From: Sulfurospirillum barnesii SES-3
GTDB taxonomy: Bacteria; Campylobacterota; Campylobacteria; Campylobacterales; Sulfurospirillaceae
Assembly: GCF_000265295.1 (NCBI RefSeq)
Contig: NC_018002.1
Coordinates: 1,798,001 to 1,862,000 of the forward strand
Length of the DNA: 64,000 nucleotides
Direction: 5' to 3'
Shown: positions 7,240 to 16,413 of the stretch, piece after piece
Position numbering within the stretch: the first letter of the stretch is position 1
Layout of the letters: every line of letters starts with the position of its first letter
The notes under the pieces: generated by a model
Database searches by the model: none
Told to the model about the DNA's origin: nothing
Seen by the model: only the letters and a program-made list of their open reading frames with translations
Program-made: the position numbers and the translations under genes

Positions 7240-9336
7240 TTACAAAGCCTTTTTCTTCCACACACTTACATGTAAAGATTTCACAACCTCTTTTCGCTCA
7301 CTTTCATGAACGCCCAAACGCATTTCCACAGGCTTTACATGTAAAGCAAAATAAGGCGATAAATGTTCACTCAACGCATCAAATGTAGCGTATTTTTCGC
7401 CATTTTTCTTGAAGCCTCCCAACCATTTTTCACGAGGTGTTTTGGACTCATCCCAGTCATAGCTACTGGCAATGACCAAAAATCCGTTTACATGTAAACG
7501 CTCTTTGATGTTTGTCAAAAACAGCGCTGGGTCATACAAGGTATCCAGCACATCGTTGGCTAAAATGAGGTCATACCCATCAAAATAAGGCTTCATATTG
7601 TGCGGATCGGCTTGCCAAAACTCCACTTTTTGAAGCACAGGGTCGATGCCAAAATCACTTAAATTTCGCTCAACAAAAGAGGCAAGTTCTCCCTCTTCTT
7701 TTAATGCATATTTGAGTTTACCGCTCTCTTTAAAGTTGGTCGCAAGCCTGACCACACGTGCGGTAAATTCAACGCCGTGAACCATCGCAAAGTGGCGTGC
7801 AAGGGCAAATGAACCCCTGCCTGCTCCACAACCAATCTCAAGGGCTTTGCCTTTGTTTCCACCCAAAGCTATGCAAAATTGCGCCATTGCTTCGTAATAA
7901 TTGGACTCTTTTTGTCCAAAATGAGCATCACAGATTTGAGAGAGCGCAAAATCCGTTTCATAAAAAACGGAGCTTGTTTCCACCGCTTCACTAGATTCGA
8001 TATAGCGAAAACCCGCATGTTGGTAAAAATGACGACGAAAGGCGTAACGAGACGCCCTTATAATTTCATTTCCCGTGCTGATCCACGAACCGCCTTTGAT
8101 GATGTTGTGTCTGTCATCAAACGTCGGAACGGAGAAATCATCGTAAAGAGGATGCACAGCAAAGCCATCAAAGCCATTCATCGGCGTTTCGCTCCACTGC
8201 CATACATTGCCGATGACATCGTAAAACTCGCCAAAGGCAAAGGTATCCACAGGCACGCTTGAGGCAAAATATTCTAGGTTGATATTGGCAGGTGCTTTGT
8301 CCCAAAACGGCTCATCTACCTTTACATGTAAGTCTCGAAGAACGTACCACTCTTCCTCGCTTGGGAGGCGAATAGACTTACCTTCTTTCGCACTTTTCCA
8401 ATTGCAAAACGCTTTGGCTTCAAGGTAGTTAATCTCCACGGGCCAACTCCACGGCATCGGGATTTCTTCCGCCATTAAACGTAAACGATAGCCTTTTTCA
8501 TCTTTGCGCCAGAACAGAGGCATGGTCGCATTTTTATACTGTTTCCACTTCCAGCCCTCTTCATTCCAAAAACGCTCATTTTCATACCCACCTTCTTCCA
8601 TAAAGCCCAAAAACTCGGCATTACTCACAAGGTATTTGGACGCTTTAAAGTCCTTGACTTCTTTTACATGTAAACCGTATTCGTTATCCCAACCGTACAG
8701 CGCATCGTCTCTTTTTTTCTCCAAACGAAGTGTGCTACCTTTTACGCTTATCAGTTCATTTTCCACAACAGGCGTATCGAGTGGACATGTTTTCCAAAAA
8801 TCGCTCGGCTTCACACGCTCAAGCGGCAATTGACGAATCAACACCGATGACGTCTCTAAATGAATACGCTCATGCTCAATGCCCATCATAATCGCCCAAA
8901 ACGGGCTCTCCCACGAAATGGGCATGGAAAGTGGCAACGTGTCAATGAGTTCTAAAATTTTAGCTTTGACCTGCTCTCGATACGCACGAATTTCAGCAAT
9001 GCGAGGCCATTTGTAATGCGATTGGTTCAAATCATCCCAACTCATCTCATCCACACCAATCGCAAAAATCGACTCGAATATTGGATTGATACGCTTATCA
9101 ATCAGCTTAGCAAGCACCAATTTATTGATAAAAAAGGTCGCCGTATGACCAAAGTAAAACACCAAGGGGTGACGCAGAGGATCGGCGGTGAGGTAGTAAC
9201 TCTCATCATCGCTCAAAAGTTCAAAAAGCCTCTCATACACCGTGTAGGTTTTGAGAAAATAGTCTCTAATTTCCGCTCGTTTTTGTTCAGCACTTCCTTC
9301 ATTGAGAAGAATATTGCGTGTGGGAATAAGTTGCAT
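7240..9336 (-). CDS. ovoA: OvoA-type 5-histidylcysteine sulfoxide synthase with fused methyltransferase
   Basis: 698-residue enzyme of ovothiol biosynthesis, which couples cysteine to histidine C5 oxidatively with non-heme iron. Three domains are visible: an N-terminal DinB-like region with iron-ligand motif HERIHLE (H155, H159, E161) and an earlier GHTATFFINKL; a central FGE-sulfatase-like domain (about 210-450) ending VIGNVWQWSETP...IIKGGSW...ASRYAFRRHFYQHAGFRY; and a C-terminal SAM methyltransferase (about 460-698) with ALEIGCGAGRGS. The fused methyltransferase distinguishes OvoA from EgtB. The C-S lyase OvoB is not apparent nearby. Five copies of the window-wide palindrome lie here, all read as Leu-His-Val. 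It follows kdsA after one base. Confidence 0.88.
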   Translation of the reverse strand: MQLIPTRNILLNEGSAEQKRAEIRDYFLKTYTVYERLFELLSDDESYYLTADPLRHPLVFYFGHTATFFINKLVLAKLIDKRINPIFESIFAIGVDEMSWDDLNQSHYKWPRIAEIRAYREQVKAKILELIDTLPLSMPISWESPFWAIMMGIEHERIHLETSSVLIRQLPLERVKPSDFWKTCPLDTPVVENELISVKGSTLRLEKKRDDALYGWDNEYGLHVKEVKDFKASKYLVSNAEFLGFMEEGGYENERFWNEEGWKWKQYKNATMPLFWRKDEKGYRLRLMAEEIPMPWSWPVEINYLEAKAFCNWKSAKEGKSIRLPSEEEWYVLRDLHVKVDEPFWDKAPANINLEYFASSVPVDTFAFGEFYDVIGNVWQWSETPMNGFDGFAVHPLYDDFSVPTFDDRHNIIKGGSWISTGNEIIRASRYAFRRHFYQHAGFRYIESSEAVETSSVFYETDFALSQICDAHFGQKESNYYEAMAQFCIALGGNKGKALEIGCGAGRGSFALARHFAMVHGVEFTARVVRLATNFKESGKLKYALKEEGELASFVERNLSDFGIDPVLQKVEFWQADPHNMKPYFDGYDLILANDVLDTLYDPALFLTNIKERLHVNGFLVIASSYDWDESKTPREKWLGGFKKNGEKYATFDALSEHLSPYFALHVKPVEMRLGVHESERKEVVKSLHVSVWKKKAL
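7332..7347. repeat. Extended 16-bp palindrome GCTTTACATGTAAAGC
   Basis: Perfect 16-base palindrome inside ovoA, built on the dispersed TTTACATGTAAA motif. A second 16-base version, CGTTTACATGTAAACG, lies only 138 bases away at 7485-7500. Confidence 0.9.
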
Positions 9337-9337
9337 C

Positions 9338-10138
9338 TTATGCCTTTAAACTCTCTTGAATTGCTTTAATGTCTTTAATCGCCAAAGCCAAATCATCAAG
9401 ATCTAGCATATTAGGACCATCACACAGCGCTTCGCACGGGCTAAAATGGGTTTCAAAGAAAAAGCCATCGACCCCAACCGCCGCTGCTGCTCGTGAAAGC
9501 GGACGGACAAATTCACGTTTTCCACCACTTTTTCCCCCTTCCGCTCCTGGCATTTGCACCGAATGGGTTGCATCAAAAACCACAGGAGCAAATTCTCTCA
9601 TAATGCCAAAACTGCGCATATCCACCACCAAATTGCCATAGCCAAACGTACTGCCACGCTCGGTCAGCCAAATGCCTGCTTTTTTAGCGGCTTCATAACC
9701 CTCTTCCTTGACCCCTCTGGTATCTAAGATTTTTTTAACCGAATAGCGCATATCCGCAGGATTTAGAAACTGCCCTTTTTTAACATTGACCACGCATTTG
9801 GTCTGTGCGGCGGCGACTAAAAGGTCGGTCTGGCGACACAAAAACGCTGGGATTTGAAGCACATCAACGACTTCGCCCACAGGCTTTGCTTGAGTATAGT
9901 CGTGAATATCGGTTAAAAGTTTGTAGCCAAACTGAGCTCTCACCTCATCTAAAAGTTTCAATCCTTCATCCATTCCTGGACCCCTGAAACTATCGATACT
10001 CGTACGATTGGCTTTATCAAAACTGCTTTTAAAATAAAAATCTATGGTTGGATCTTCGTGATACCCTACTAATTTTTCAGCAACCCTAAACAGGTTGTCT
10101 CTGCTTTCAATAACACACGGTCCTGCAATTAAAATCAC
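9338..10138 (-). CDS. kdsA: 3-deoxy-D-manno-octulosonate 8-phosphate synthase (KdsA)
   Basis: 266-residue aldolase that condenses phosphoenolpyruvate with arabinose 5-phosphate to Kdo-8-phosphate, the committed step to the LPS inner-core sugar Kdo. Diagnostic segments are MILIAGPCVIES, YFKSSFDKANRTS, RGPGMDEGLKLL, TDIHDYTQA, LQIPAFLCRQTDLL, and DATHSVQMPG near the C-terminus. The start overlaps the end of the transporter gene by four bases. Length and motifs are complete. Confidence 0.95.
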   Translation of the reverse strand: MILIAGPCVIESRDNLFRVAEKLVGYHEDPTIDFYFKSSFDKANRTSIDSFRGPGMDEGLKLLDEVRAQFGYKLLTDIHDYTQAKPVGEVVDVLQIPAFLCRQTDLLVAAAQTKCVVNVKKGQFLNPADMRYSVKKILDTRGVKEEGYEAAKKAGIWLTERGSTFGYGNLVVDMRSFGIMREFAPVVFDATHSVQMPGAEGGKSGGKREFVRPLSRAAAAVGVDGFFFETHFSPCEALCDGPNMLDLDDLALAIKDIKAIQESLKA

Positions 10139-11028
10139 TCTTTCTCCTTTGCTACAATTATTCCGCTTAAAACGACTAAGAGTATACCAAATAGTCCTAT
10201 AAAATCAGGTAGAGGATCCCCTAAAACCATGCCAATCAGCAAGGAAAAAAAGATAATCGAATACCCAGCAGCCCCCACCACTCCTGCACGGGTTGTGGCA
10301 AATGCTTTGGTCATATACACCTGTCCAATCGCCCCTGAAAATCCCATCAACAAGATATAAACCCACGCTATGCCCTGAGGCATCACAAATTGCCCCATCA
10401 TAAAATCAAACATCGGTGCATGATAGACTTCAGAGATAAGCATAAAGAGTGCAGGAAATATCGTCCCTGTTGAAACAAAGGCTAAGACAATCACACGGGT
10501 ATCGTACACTTTATTGAGTTCTCTCACACTGGTATACGCCAATGCTGCTCCTAGACCACTAAAAAGCCCAAATAAATCGGTTTTTGAGAGCATCAAACCA
10601 TTGGGTTTCATCACCAAAACAATGCCTAAAAAACCAATAAAAACAGCCAACCATGCTTTCCATCCCATTTTTTCTCTAAGAAAAAAGAATGCCAAAATAG
10701 CAGTAAAAATAGGGGCGGTTCGTGAAAATGTAATAGCATCCGCAAGAGGAATATGAGCAATATTGTAGAAAAAAACCAACATGGATGCAAAACCGATTAA
10801 GGCTCTAAAGAGCAACAACCACGGCTTTCCACCCACTTGTTTTAGCGGTAATTTAAAAATGCTTAACGCCACAATGCACATCGTAATACCATTACGAAAA
10901 AAGACCACTTCGACTGAGTCCATACTTTGGCTAAGCACCTTGGCAAAAGCACCATCAAACGCAAAACTAAACGAAGAGATCAGCATAAATAAAACACCTT
11001 TATTTATCCGACCAATAAATACTCTCAC
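10135..11028 (-). CDS. EamA-family (DMT superfamily) transporter
   Basis: 297-residue membrane protein with about ten helices in two repeated EamA halves (FMLISSFSFAFDGAFAKVL...VVFFRNG in the first; GLFSGLGAALAYTSVRELNKVYDT in the second). Substrate unknown; relatives export metabolites. An ATG at 11038-11040 is in frame, but its would-be Shine-Dalgarno (AAGG) ends one base before it. A GTG at 11026-11028 sits five bases after GGGAG and is preferred. The gene overlaps kdsA by four bases and faces mscS across a 90-base divergent region that must hold both promoters. Confidence 0.78.
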   Translation of the reverse strand: MRVFIGRINKGVLFMLISSFSFAFDGAFAKVLSQSMDSVEVVFFRNGITMCIVALSIFKLPLKQVGGKPWLLLFRALIGFASMLVFFYNIAHIPLADAITFSRTAPIFTAILAFFFLREKMGWKAWLAVFIGFLGIVLVMKPNGLMLSKTDLFGLFSGLGAALAYTSVRELNKVYDTRVIVLAFVSTGTIFPALFMLISEVYHAPMFDFMMGQFVMPQGIAWVYILLMGFSGAIGQVYMTKAFATTRAGVVGAAGYSIIFFSLLIGMVLGDPLPDFIGLFGILLVVLSGIIVAKEKE

Positions 11029-11117
11029 AACGACTCCCATACCTTACAAATAGCGCATCATAATCAATTCTGTGTTAAAATTGGTTGATTGAATTTATTT
11101 ATTTTACAGGAGAAAGC

Positions 11118-12188
11118 ATGAATCTTGAATTCTTTTTAAACTACACCTTTTTAAAACTTCCCCTTCTTTATCTTGGGCTTTCTCTTCTGTTCTTTTTGAG
11201 CGTTGTATGGCTTCGGAATTTTATTGCCAGCGTACTCTTAAAGCCCTTTAAGCTTATAGCACGTCGTAGCAAAGGTACATGGGATGATAAAGTTATTCAT
11301 GTTCTTGAAGGACCTCTAAAAGTGACGCTTGTCTTTTTTAGCGCATACGGTGCAAGCTCATGGTTACCCTACCCTGCTTTACAACGCTTCATTGATTTAA
11401 GCTTTAAAACGTTTCTGACCTTTTTAATTTTTTGGATTTTATACCGACTTGTCAACCGTTTTTCACACCTTTTTATGTTCGTCTCTTCTAAATTTGGTAC
11501 CGAATTGGACAATGGTATTCAAAACTTCACCATTAAAGCTTTGAGAGTTTTAATTATTGCCCTAGGACTCATGGCAATTTTACAAAAATGGGGCATTAAT
11601 GTCAGTGCATTTGTTGCTTCTTTGGGGCTGGGAGGATTAGCCTTTGCATTAGCTGCCAAAGATACTGTTGCAAACCTTTTTGGCTCTTTGGTGATCTTTA
11701 GTGACAAACCTTTTCAAGTAGGAGATTGGATTGAAATGAGCGGTGTGGAGGGAACCATTGAGGAAATTGGCATTCGCTCCACCAAAATTCGTAACCATGC
11801 ACAAGCCTTAGTCAGTGTCCCAAATGCAGAAATGGCAAACACCACCATTACCAACTGGTCACGTATGGGAAAACGGCGCATACGCATGCGCATTGGACTC
11901 ACCTACGCAACAAGTGTTGAACAAATGCAAACCATTGTGCGTGAAATTAAAGCCATGCTTCAAAACCATCCTGAGGTACACCCTGAGGTTATTGTCGTTA
12001 ATTTTGATGAATTTGAAGCCAGTGCTCTGAGCATTTTACTCAATTTTTTTACCAACACCATTGTCACCGCAGAGTATTTACATGTAAAGCAAGATATTAA
12101 TTTTAAAATTATGGAGATTGTCGCACACAATGGTGCACAATTTGCCTTCCCGTCTCAGTCGCTTTACGTAGAGAGTTTACCAAAATAA
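11118..12188 (+). CDS. MscS-family mechanosensitive channel
   Basis: 356-residue channel protein that would open under membrane tension and release solutes during hypo-osmotic shock. Three to four N-terminal helices precede the pore helix TM3 (GINVSAFVASLGLGGLAFALAAKDTVANLFGSLVIF), with the Ala/Gly packing pattern of MscS. The beta domain follows (DKPFQVGDWIEMSGVEGTIEEIGIRSTKIRNHAQALVSVPNAEMANTTITNWS). The start with AGGAGAAAGC just upstream is preferred over an in-frame ATG 33 bases earlier. A TTACATGTAA copy encodes Leu-His-Val near the C-terminus. Confidence 0.9.
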   Translation: MNLEFFLNYTFLKLPLLYLGLSLLFFLSVVWLRNFIASVLLKPFKLIARRSKGTWDDKVIHVLEGPLKVTLVFFSAYGASSWLPYPALQRFIDLSFKTFLTFLIFWILYRLVNRFSHLFMFVSSKFGTELDNGIQNFTIKALRVLIIALGLMAILQKWGINVSAFVASLGLGGLAFALAAKDTVANLFGSLVIFSDKPFQVGDWIEMSGVEGTIEEIGIRSTKIRNHAQALVSVPNAEMANTTITNWSRMGKRRIRMRIGLTYATSVEQMQTIVREIKAMLQNHPEVHPEVIVVNFDEFEASALSILLNFFTNTIVTAEYLHVKQDINFKIMEIVAHNGAQFAFPSQSLYVESLPK

Positions 12189-12202
12189 CAGCAAACACAC
12201 GC

Positions 12203-12208
12203 TATAAT
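12203..12208 (+). promoter_or_regulatory. Predicted -10 box for der
   Basis: GCTATAAT matches the gyTATAAT -10 form described for Campylobacter sigma70 promoters, which often lack a -35 box. It lies 28 bases before the der ATG and just after the mscS stop. No TTGACA-like hexamer is seen 16-18 bases upstream. Confidence 0.45.
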
Positions 12209-12235
12209 CGAATCAATTATATACCAAAGGTTACT

Positions 12236-13672
12236 ATGAAAAAAATTGCTATTATTGGGCTACCCAATGTGGGTAAGAGCTCTCTTTTTAATCGCATTGC
12301 AAAACAACGCATCGCCATCACCTCTGATTTTAGCGGAACCACACGTGATATTAAAACGCATAAGGTTTACATTACCGATAAACCCTGCCTTATTTTAGAC
12401 ACAGGGGGGCTTGACAAATCTTCTGAGCTTTTTTTAAATGTTCATAACATGTCGATGGAAGCTTCCAAAAAAGCTGATGTTATCGTCATGGTTGTGGATG
12501 GTAAACTTCTGCCGAGTGAAGAAGAAAAAAAGATTTTTTATGCGCTTCAAGGATTAGGTAAACCTATTGCACTCATTATCAACAAAATTGATAATGACAA
12601 GGAAATGGAAAGAGCATGGGAATTTGACGAATTTGGAGCGGATCATGTTTTTCCTATCTCCGTATCACATAACCGAGGAGTCAGTGCGCTCTTAGAGTGG
12701 ATTGGTGAATTTTTACCCGCACCTGAGGGGAGCCCTGCTTCTGAAAGTGAAGAGTCTTTGTGTGATGAAGACGAAGCATGGGAAGAGGATAGTGCTGAAG
12801 AAGAGGAAGAGGAGATAGCCAATATCGTTGAGATGGTTGAAGACGTTGGAAATCAGCAGATTAATGTAGCGATTATTGGTCGGGTGAATGTGGGTAAAAG
12901 TTCTCTACTCAACGCACTGGTTGGAAAACAAAGAGCCGTCGTTAGCAGCGTGGCTGGAACCACCATTGACCCCGTGGATGAAAGCATTGAGTACAATGAA
13001 AAAGTGATTAACTTTGTTGACACCGCTGGACTTCGTCGCCGTGGCAAAATAGAAGGCATCGAAAAATTTGCCCTCATGCGTACCAAAGAGATGCTTGAGC
13101 GTGCAAATATTGCCTTGCTTGTCCTAGATTCTAGTGAGCCTTTCTTAGAACTTGATGAACGCATTGCAGGGCTTGTGGAAGAGAACAACCTTGCGTGTAT
13201 TATCGTTTTAAATAAATGGGATGAAGCGATGGATGACTTCGAAAAAGTCACCGCAGAGGTGCGCCACCGTTTTAAATTTCTCTCTTATGCACCGCTTATT
13301 ACAGTCTCTGCTAAAAGCAAACAGCGGGTCTCAAAAATCAAAGATATGATTTTAAGCGTGTATGAAAACTATTCTCAACACATACCAACACGACAACTCA
13401 ATGAAGTCATTCGTGAAGCAACCATCAGGCATCAAATTCCAAGCGACCACTCTAAAGTCGTAAAAATTTACTTTGCAACCCAGTACCAAACCAAACCGCC
13501 TCGTATTGCGCTTGTCATGAATAAACCCCGCTCTTTGCACTTTAGCTACAAACGCTACCTTGCCAATAAACTACGTGATGTCTTCAATTTAGAAGGCTCA
13601 CCTATTTTACTCTACCCTCGTGCAAAGGGAGAGAGAGATAACGAACAGGAAAACAGCGGTGAAGAATCTTAA
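12236..13672 (+). CDS. der: Ribosome biogenesis GTPase Der (EngA)
   Basis: 478-residue tandem GTPase that acts in 50S subunit maturation. The first G domain has GLPNVGKSS (residues 8-16), DTGG and NKID. A very acidic linker (about 160-200, Glu/Asp-rich) separates it from the second domain with GRVNVGKSS at about 214, DTAG and NKWD, and a C-terminal KH-like domain ends the protein. Both G domains keep all their motifs. First gene of the plus-strand run der-aroK-trpS-serS. Its 3-prime end overlaps the aroK start. Confidence 0.96.
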   Translation: MKKIAIIGLPNVGKSSLFNRIAKQRIAITSDFSGTTRDIKTHKVYITDKPCLILDTGGLDKSSELFLNVHNMSMEASKKADVIVMVVDGKLLPSEEEKKIFYALQGLGKPIALIINKIDNDKEMERAWEFDEFGADHVFPISVSHNRGVSALLEWIGEFLPAPEGSPASESEESLCDEDEAWEEDSAEEEEEEIANIVEMVEDVGNQQINVAIIGRVNVGKSSLLNALVGKQRAVVSSVAGTTIDPVDESIEYNEKVINFVDTAGLRRRGKIEGIEKFALMRTKEMLERANIALLVLDSSEPFLELDERIAGLVEENNLACIIVLNKWDEAMDDFEKVTAEVRHRFKFLSYAPLITVSAKSKQRVSKIKDMILSVYENYSQHIPTRQLNEVIREATIRHQIPSDHSKVVKIYFATQYQTKPPRIALVMNKPRSLHFSYKRYLANKLRDVFNLEGSPILLYPRAKGERDNEQENSGEES

Positions 13673-14180
13673 AAACAAAAATATTGTTCTTATAGGTTTT
13701 ATGGGTGTTGGCAAAGGAACCATTGCACGAGCACTCATTCAAAAAACAAAACGTATGGGACTTGATACCGATGATGTCATAGAGAGTATGGAAAATCGTA
13801 AAATAAAAACCATTTTTGAACAAGAGGGCGAAAGTTATTTTCGAGAATGTGAGAAAAAAACAGCCAAATGGTTGGAAAAAAGTGTTCAAAATACTATTAT
13901 TTCCACAGGTGGCGGTTTTTTTAAAGTCAGCAATTTAGATAAAATTGGCACCATTATCTATTTACAATCTTCCTTTGATGGGATTATAAAACGTCTTAAA
14001 GAACACGAAAATGCTGAACTTAAATTTGCCAAACGCCCTCTTTTAAGCGATGAGGAAAAAGCAAAGGCTCTTTTTCATGAACGTACCGCTTTGTACGAGA
14101 AAAAAGCCGATGTTATTATTGATGTTGAAAATAGAAGCGTTAAAGAAATTGTTAAAGAAATAATCAAACACTTACAGTAA
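13659..14180 (+). CDS. aroK: Shikimate kinase
   Basis: 173-residue kinase that phosphorylates shikimate in aromatic amino acid synthesis. P-loop GFMGVGKGT lies at about residues 11-19, the shikimate-binding DTDDVIE follows, then STGGGFF and the LID-region RPLLSDE. The reading frame is open from 13620, but GTG at 13659 is chosen: it gives the usual length, places NIVLIGFMG near the N-terminus, and follows AGGAAA. It overlaps der by 14 bases. Confidence 0.92.
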   Translation: MKNLKNKNIVLIGFMGVGKGTIARALIQKTKRMGLDTDDVIESMENRKIKTIFEQEGESYFRECEKKTAKWLEKSVQNTIISTGGGFFKVSNLDKIGTIIYLQSSFDGIIKRLKEHENAELKFAKRPLLSDEEKAKALFHERTALYEKKADVIIDVENRSVKEIVKEIIKHLQ

Positions 14181-14193
14181 CAGGATGATGTAG

Positions 14194-15159
14194 ATGAGAG
14201 TATTAACAGGAATTCAACCCTCAGGTGCACTGCATATAGGCAACTATTTTGGTGCCATCAAACAGATGATAGACCTTCAAGAAAAAAGTGATTTATTTAT
14301 TTTTATTGCCAATTATCATGCCCTGACCTCTTTAAAAGATGGTGAGGCCCTTAAAAATAACACCCTAGATGCAGCGATTAATTTTCTCTCTTTGGGCATA
14401 GACCCTTCAAAAGTCACCTTTTGGGCACAATCCGATGTCAAAGAGGTGTTGGAGCTTTACTGGATACTCTCAGGCTACACACCAATGGGACTTTTAGAGC
14501 GAGCACATAGCTACAAAGATAAAGTCGCAAAAGGTATTGCCGCAAATCACTCCTTATTTTCCTATCCTGTCTTAATGGCAGCAGATATTTTGCTCTACGA
14601 TTCAGAGGTCATTCCCGTGGGGAAAGACCAAATTCAGCACGTCGAAATTACCCGAGATATTGCCATTAAGTTTAACAATGATTTTGGGGATATTTTCAAA
14701 GTACCCGAATTTAAAGTCGATGAAGAGGTCGCCACTGTCCCAGGGCTTGATGGGGCTAAAATGAGTAAAAGCTATGGCAATACCATCGATATCTTCTGCA
14801 CCGAAAAAGAGCTCAAAAAAGCAACCTCACGCATCGTAACTGACTCAACTCCGATGGAAGAGCCTAAAGATTATCTTACATGTAATGTCTTTGCTTTAGC
14901 AAAGCTCTTTTTAGAAAATGACGAAGTAGAAGCGCTCAAAGCACGTTATCAAAAAGGGGGTGAGGGGTATGGCCACTTTAAAGCCTATCTTAACACCCTC
15001 ATTTGGGACTATTTTGCGCCTGCTCGTGAAAAAAGGGCTTACTATTTGGAAAACAAACAAGAAGTCTTTGCTATTTTAGATGAAGGTGCGAATAAAGCTC
15101 GTACGATTGCTCGTGAAAAAATGGCTTCTATTCGTGATTTAGTTGGAATTTACCGTTAA
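14194..15159 (+). CDS. trpS: Tryptophanyl-tRNA synthetase
   Basis: 321-residue class I synthetase. The HIGH-type motif is HIGN at about 17-20 ([15 protein letters not shown]) and the KMSKS loop is AKMSKSYGN at about 189-197. [15 protein letters not shown] is typical of bacterial TrpRS. It starts 13 bases after aroK with AGGATGATG ahead of the ATG. One palindrome copy here is read as Thr-Cys-Asn. Confidence 0.96.
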   Translation: MRVLTGIQPSGALHIGNYFGAIKQMIDLQEKSDLFIFIANYHALTSLKDGEALKNNTLDAAINFLSLGIDPSKVTFWAQSDVKEVLELYWILSGYTPMGLLERAHSYKDKVAKGIAANHSLFSYPVLMAADILLYDSEVIPVGKDQIQHVEITRDIAIKFNNDFGDIFKVPEFKVDEEVATVPGLDGAKMSKSYGNTIDIFCTEKELKKATSRIVTDSTPMEEPKDYLTCNVFALAKLFLENDEVEALKARYQKGGEGYGHFKAYLNTLIWDYFAPAREKRAYYLENKQEVFAILDEGANKARTIAREKMASIRDLVGIYR

Positions 15160-15167
15160 GGAAACGT

Positions 15168-16412
15168 ATGTTAGATATTAAACTGATTCAAAATGATTTT
15201 GACGCTGTGGCAACAGCATTACGTAAAAAGAAAGTGGATGAAAGCCTCTTAGAAGAAGTGCGAGCCATCTCTTTGGAGCTTAAATCCGCACGTCTGGTCT
15301 TAGAACCCCTCCAAGCCGAGCAAAATGCCAAAAGCAAACTTTTTGGTGTGTATGCCAAAGAAGGAAAAGACGTCAATGCCCTTAAAGCCGAACTCTCAGA
15401 GAATAAAGAAAAAATTGCTGAAGCAACCGAGGTTGTAAGAGCGTTAGAAGAAAAGCTTGAAGCACTTGCCACCATCATTCCCAATATGCCCTCCCCTTTA
15501 GTACCTGATGGCGAAGATGAAAACGATAATGTGGAACTCAAGCGCGTTCTTGTGCCTAAAACCTTCTCCTTCACACCTAAAGAGCATTGGGACATCGACA
15601 GCAAACAAAACTGGATTGACTTTGAGCGTGGCGTGAAGCTTTCCAAAAGCCGTTTTTCCGTCCTCAAAAATGAAGCCGCACGATTGGAGCGTGCTTTAAT
15701 TAATTACATGCTTGATTTTAACCGAAGTCGAGGTTTTGCTGAAGTAGCGGTTCCTTACATTGTAAACCGTGAAACCTTAATGGGCACAGGTCAACTGCCT
15801 AAATTTGAAGATGATTTATTTAAAATTGAGGGCGAAGAGCTTTTTTTGATTCCCACCGCCGAAGTACCCGTGACCAATCTTTTCAGAGATGAGATTTTAA
15901 GCAAAGAAGAGCTTCCTCTTAAAATGACCGCCTATTCAGCATGTTTTCGTAAAGAAGCTGGCAGTGCGGGTAAAGACACACGAGGTATGATTCGCCAACA
16001 CCAATTTGACAAAGTAGAGCTCGTCTGTATCACCACACCTGAGCAAAGTGAAGCGGTGTTTGACGAGATGCTCTCCTGCGCTTCTGATTTGCTGACTTCC
16101 CTAGGACTCCCTCACCGTCACTTGATGCTTTGTGGTGGCGACTTAGGGTTTAGTGCGGCAAAAACCGTGGATTTGGAAGTGTGGCTCCCTGGGCAAAACC
16201 GCTACCGTGAAATCAGTTCTGTGTCCAACACCTTTGATTTTCAAGCCAGACGTGCGAAAATAAGATTCAAAGATGAGGGTAAAAACCGCTTGGTTCACAC
16301 CCTTAATGGCTCTTCTCTTGCCGTTGGAAGAACACTCATTGCCATTATGGAAAACTACCAAAATGAAGATGGCACCGTGTCCATCCCTGACGTTTTGAAA
16401 AAGTACATGTAA
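15168..16412 (+). CDS. serS: Seryl-tRNA synthetase
   Basis: 414-residue class II synthetase. The N-terminal antiparallel coiled-coil arm (about 30-105) binds the long variable arm of tRNA-Ser, followed by motif 2 ([27 protein letters not shown]) and motif 3 ([20 protein letters not shown]). Its stop codon lies inside an imperfect palindrome copy (GTACATGTAA), so the last residues are Tyr-Met. The next gene begins one base later. Confidence 0.97.
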   Translation: MLDIKLIQNDFDAVATALRKKKVDESLLEEVRAISLELKSARLVLEPLQAEQNAKSKLFGVYAKEGKDVNALKAELSENKEKIAEATEVVRALEEKLEALATIIPNMPSPLVPDGEDENDNVELKRVLVPKTFSFTPKEHWDIDSKQNWIDFERGVKLSKSRFSVLKNEAARLERALINYMLDFNRSRGFAEVAVPYIVNRETLMGTGQLPKFEDDLFKIEGEELFLIPTAEVPVTNLFRDEILSKEELPLKMTAYSACFRKEAGSAGKDTRGMIRQHQFDKVELVCITTPEQSEAVFDEMLSCASDLLTSLGLPHRHLMLCGGDLGFSAAKTVDLEVWLPGQNRYREISSVSNTFDFQARRAKIRFKDEGKNRLVHTLNGSSLAVGRTLIAIMENYQNEDGTVSIPDVLKKYM

Positions 16413-16413
16413 G

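Noticed and set aside
12406-12411. G6 run in der and another G6 in the aldo/keto reductase (about 39414) as switches
   Set aside because: Six bases is below the lengths known to slip often, and der is essential.
12853-13251. 132-codon antisense frame inside der, and similar long antisense frames in ovoA, leuA and ftsH
   Set aside because: They lie opposite strongly conserved genes, have no Shine-Dalgarno or family features, and follow from codon bias of the real gene.
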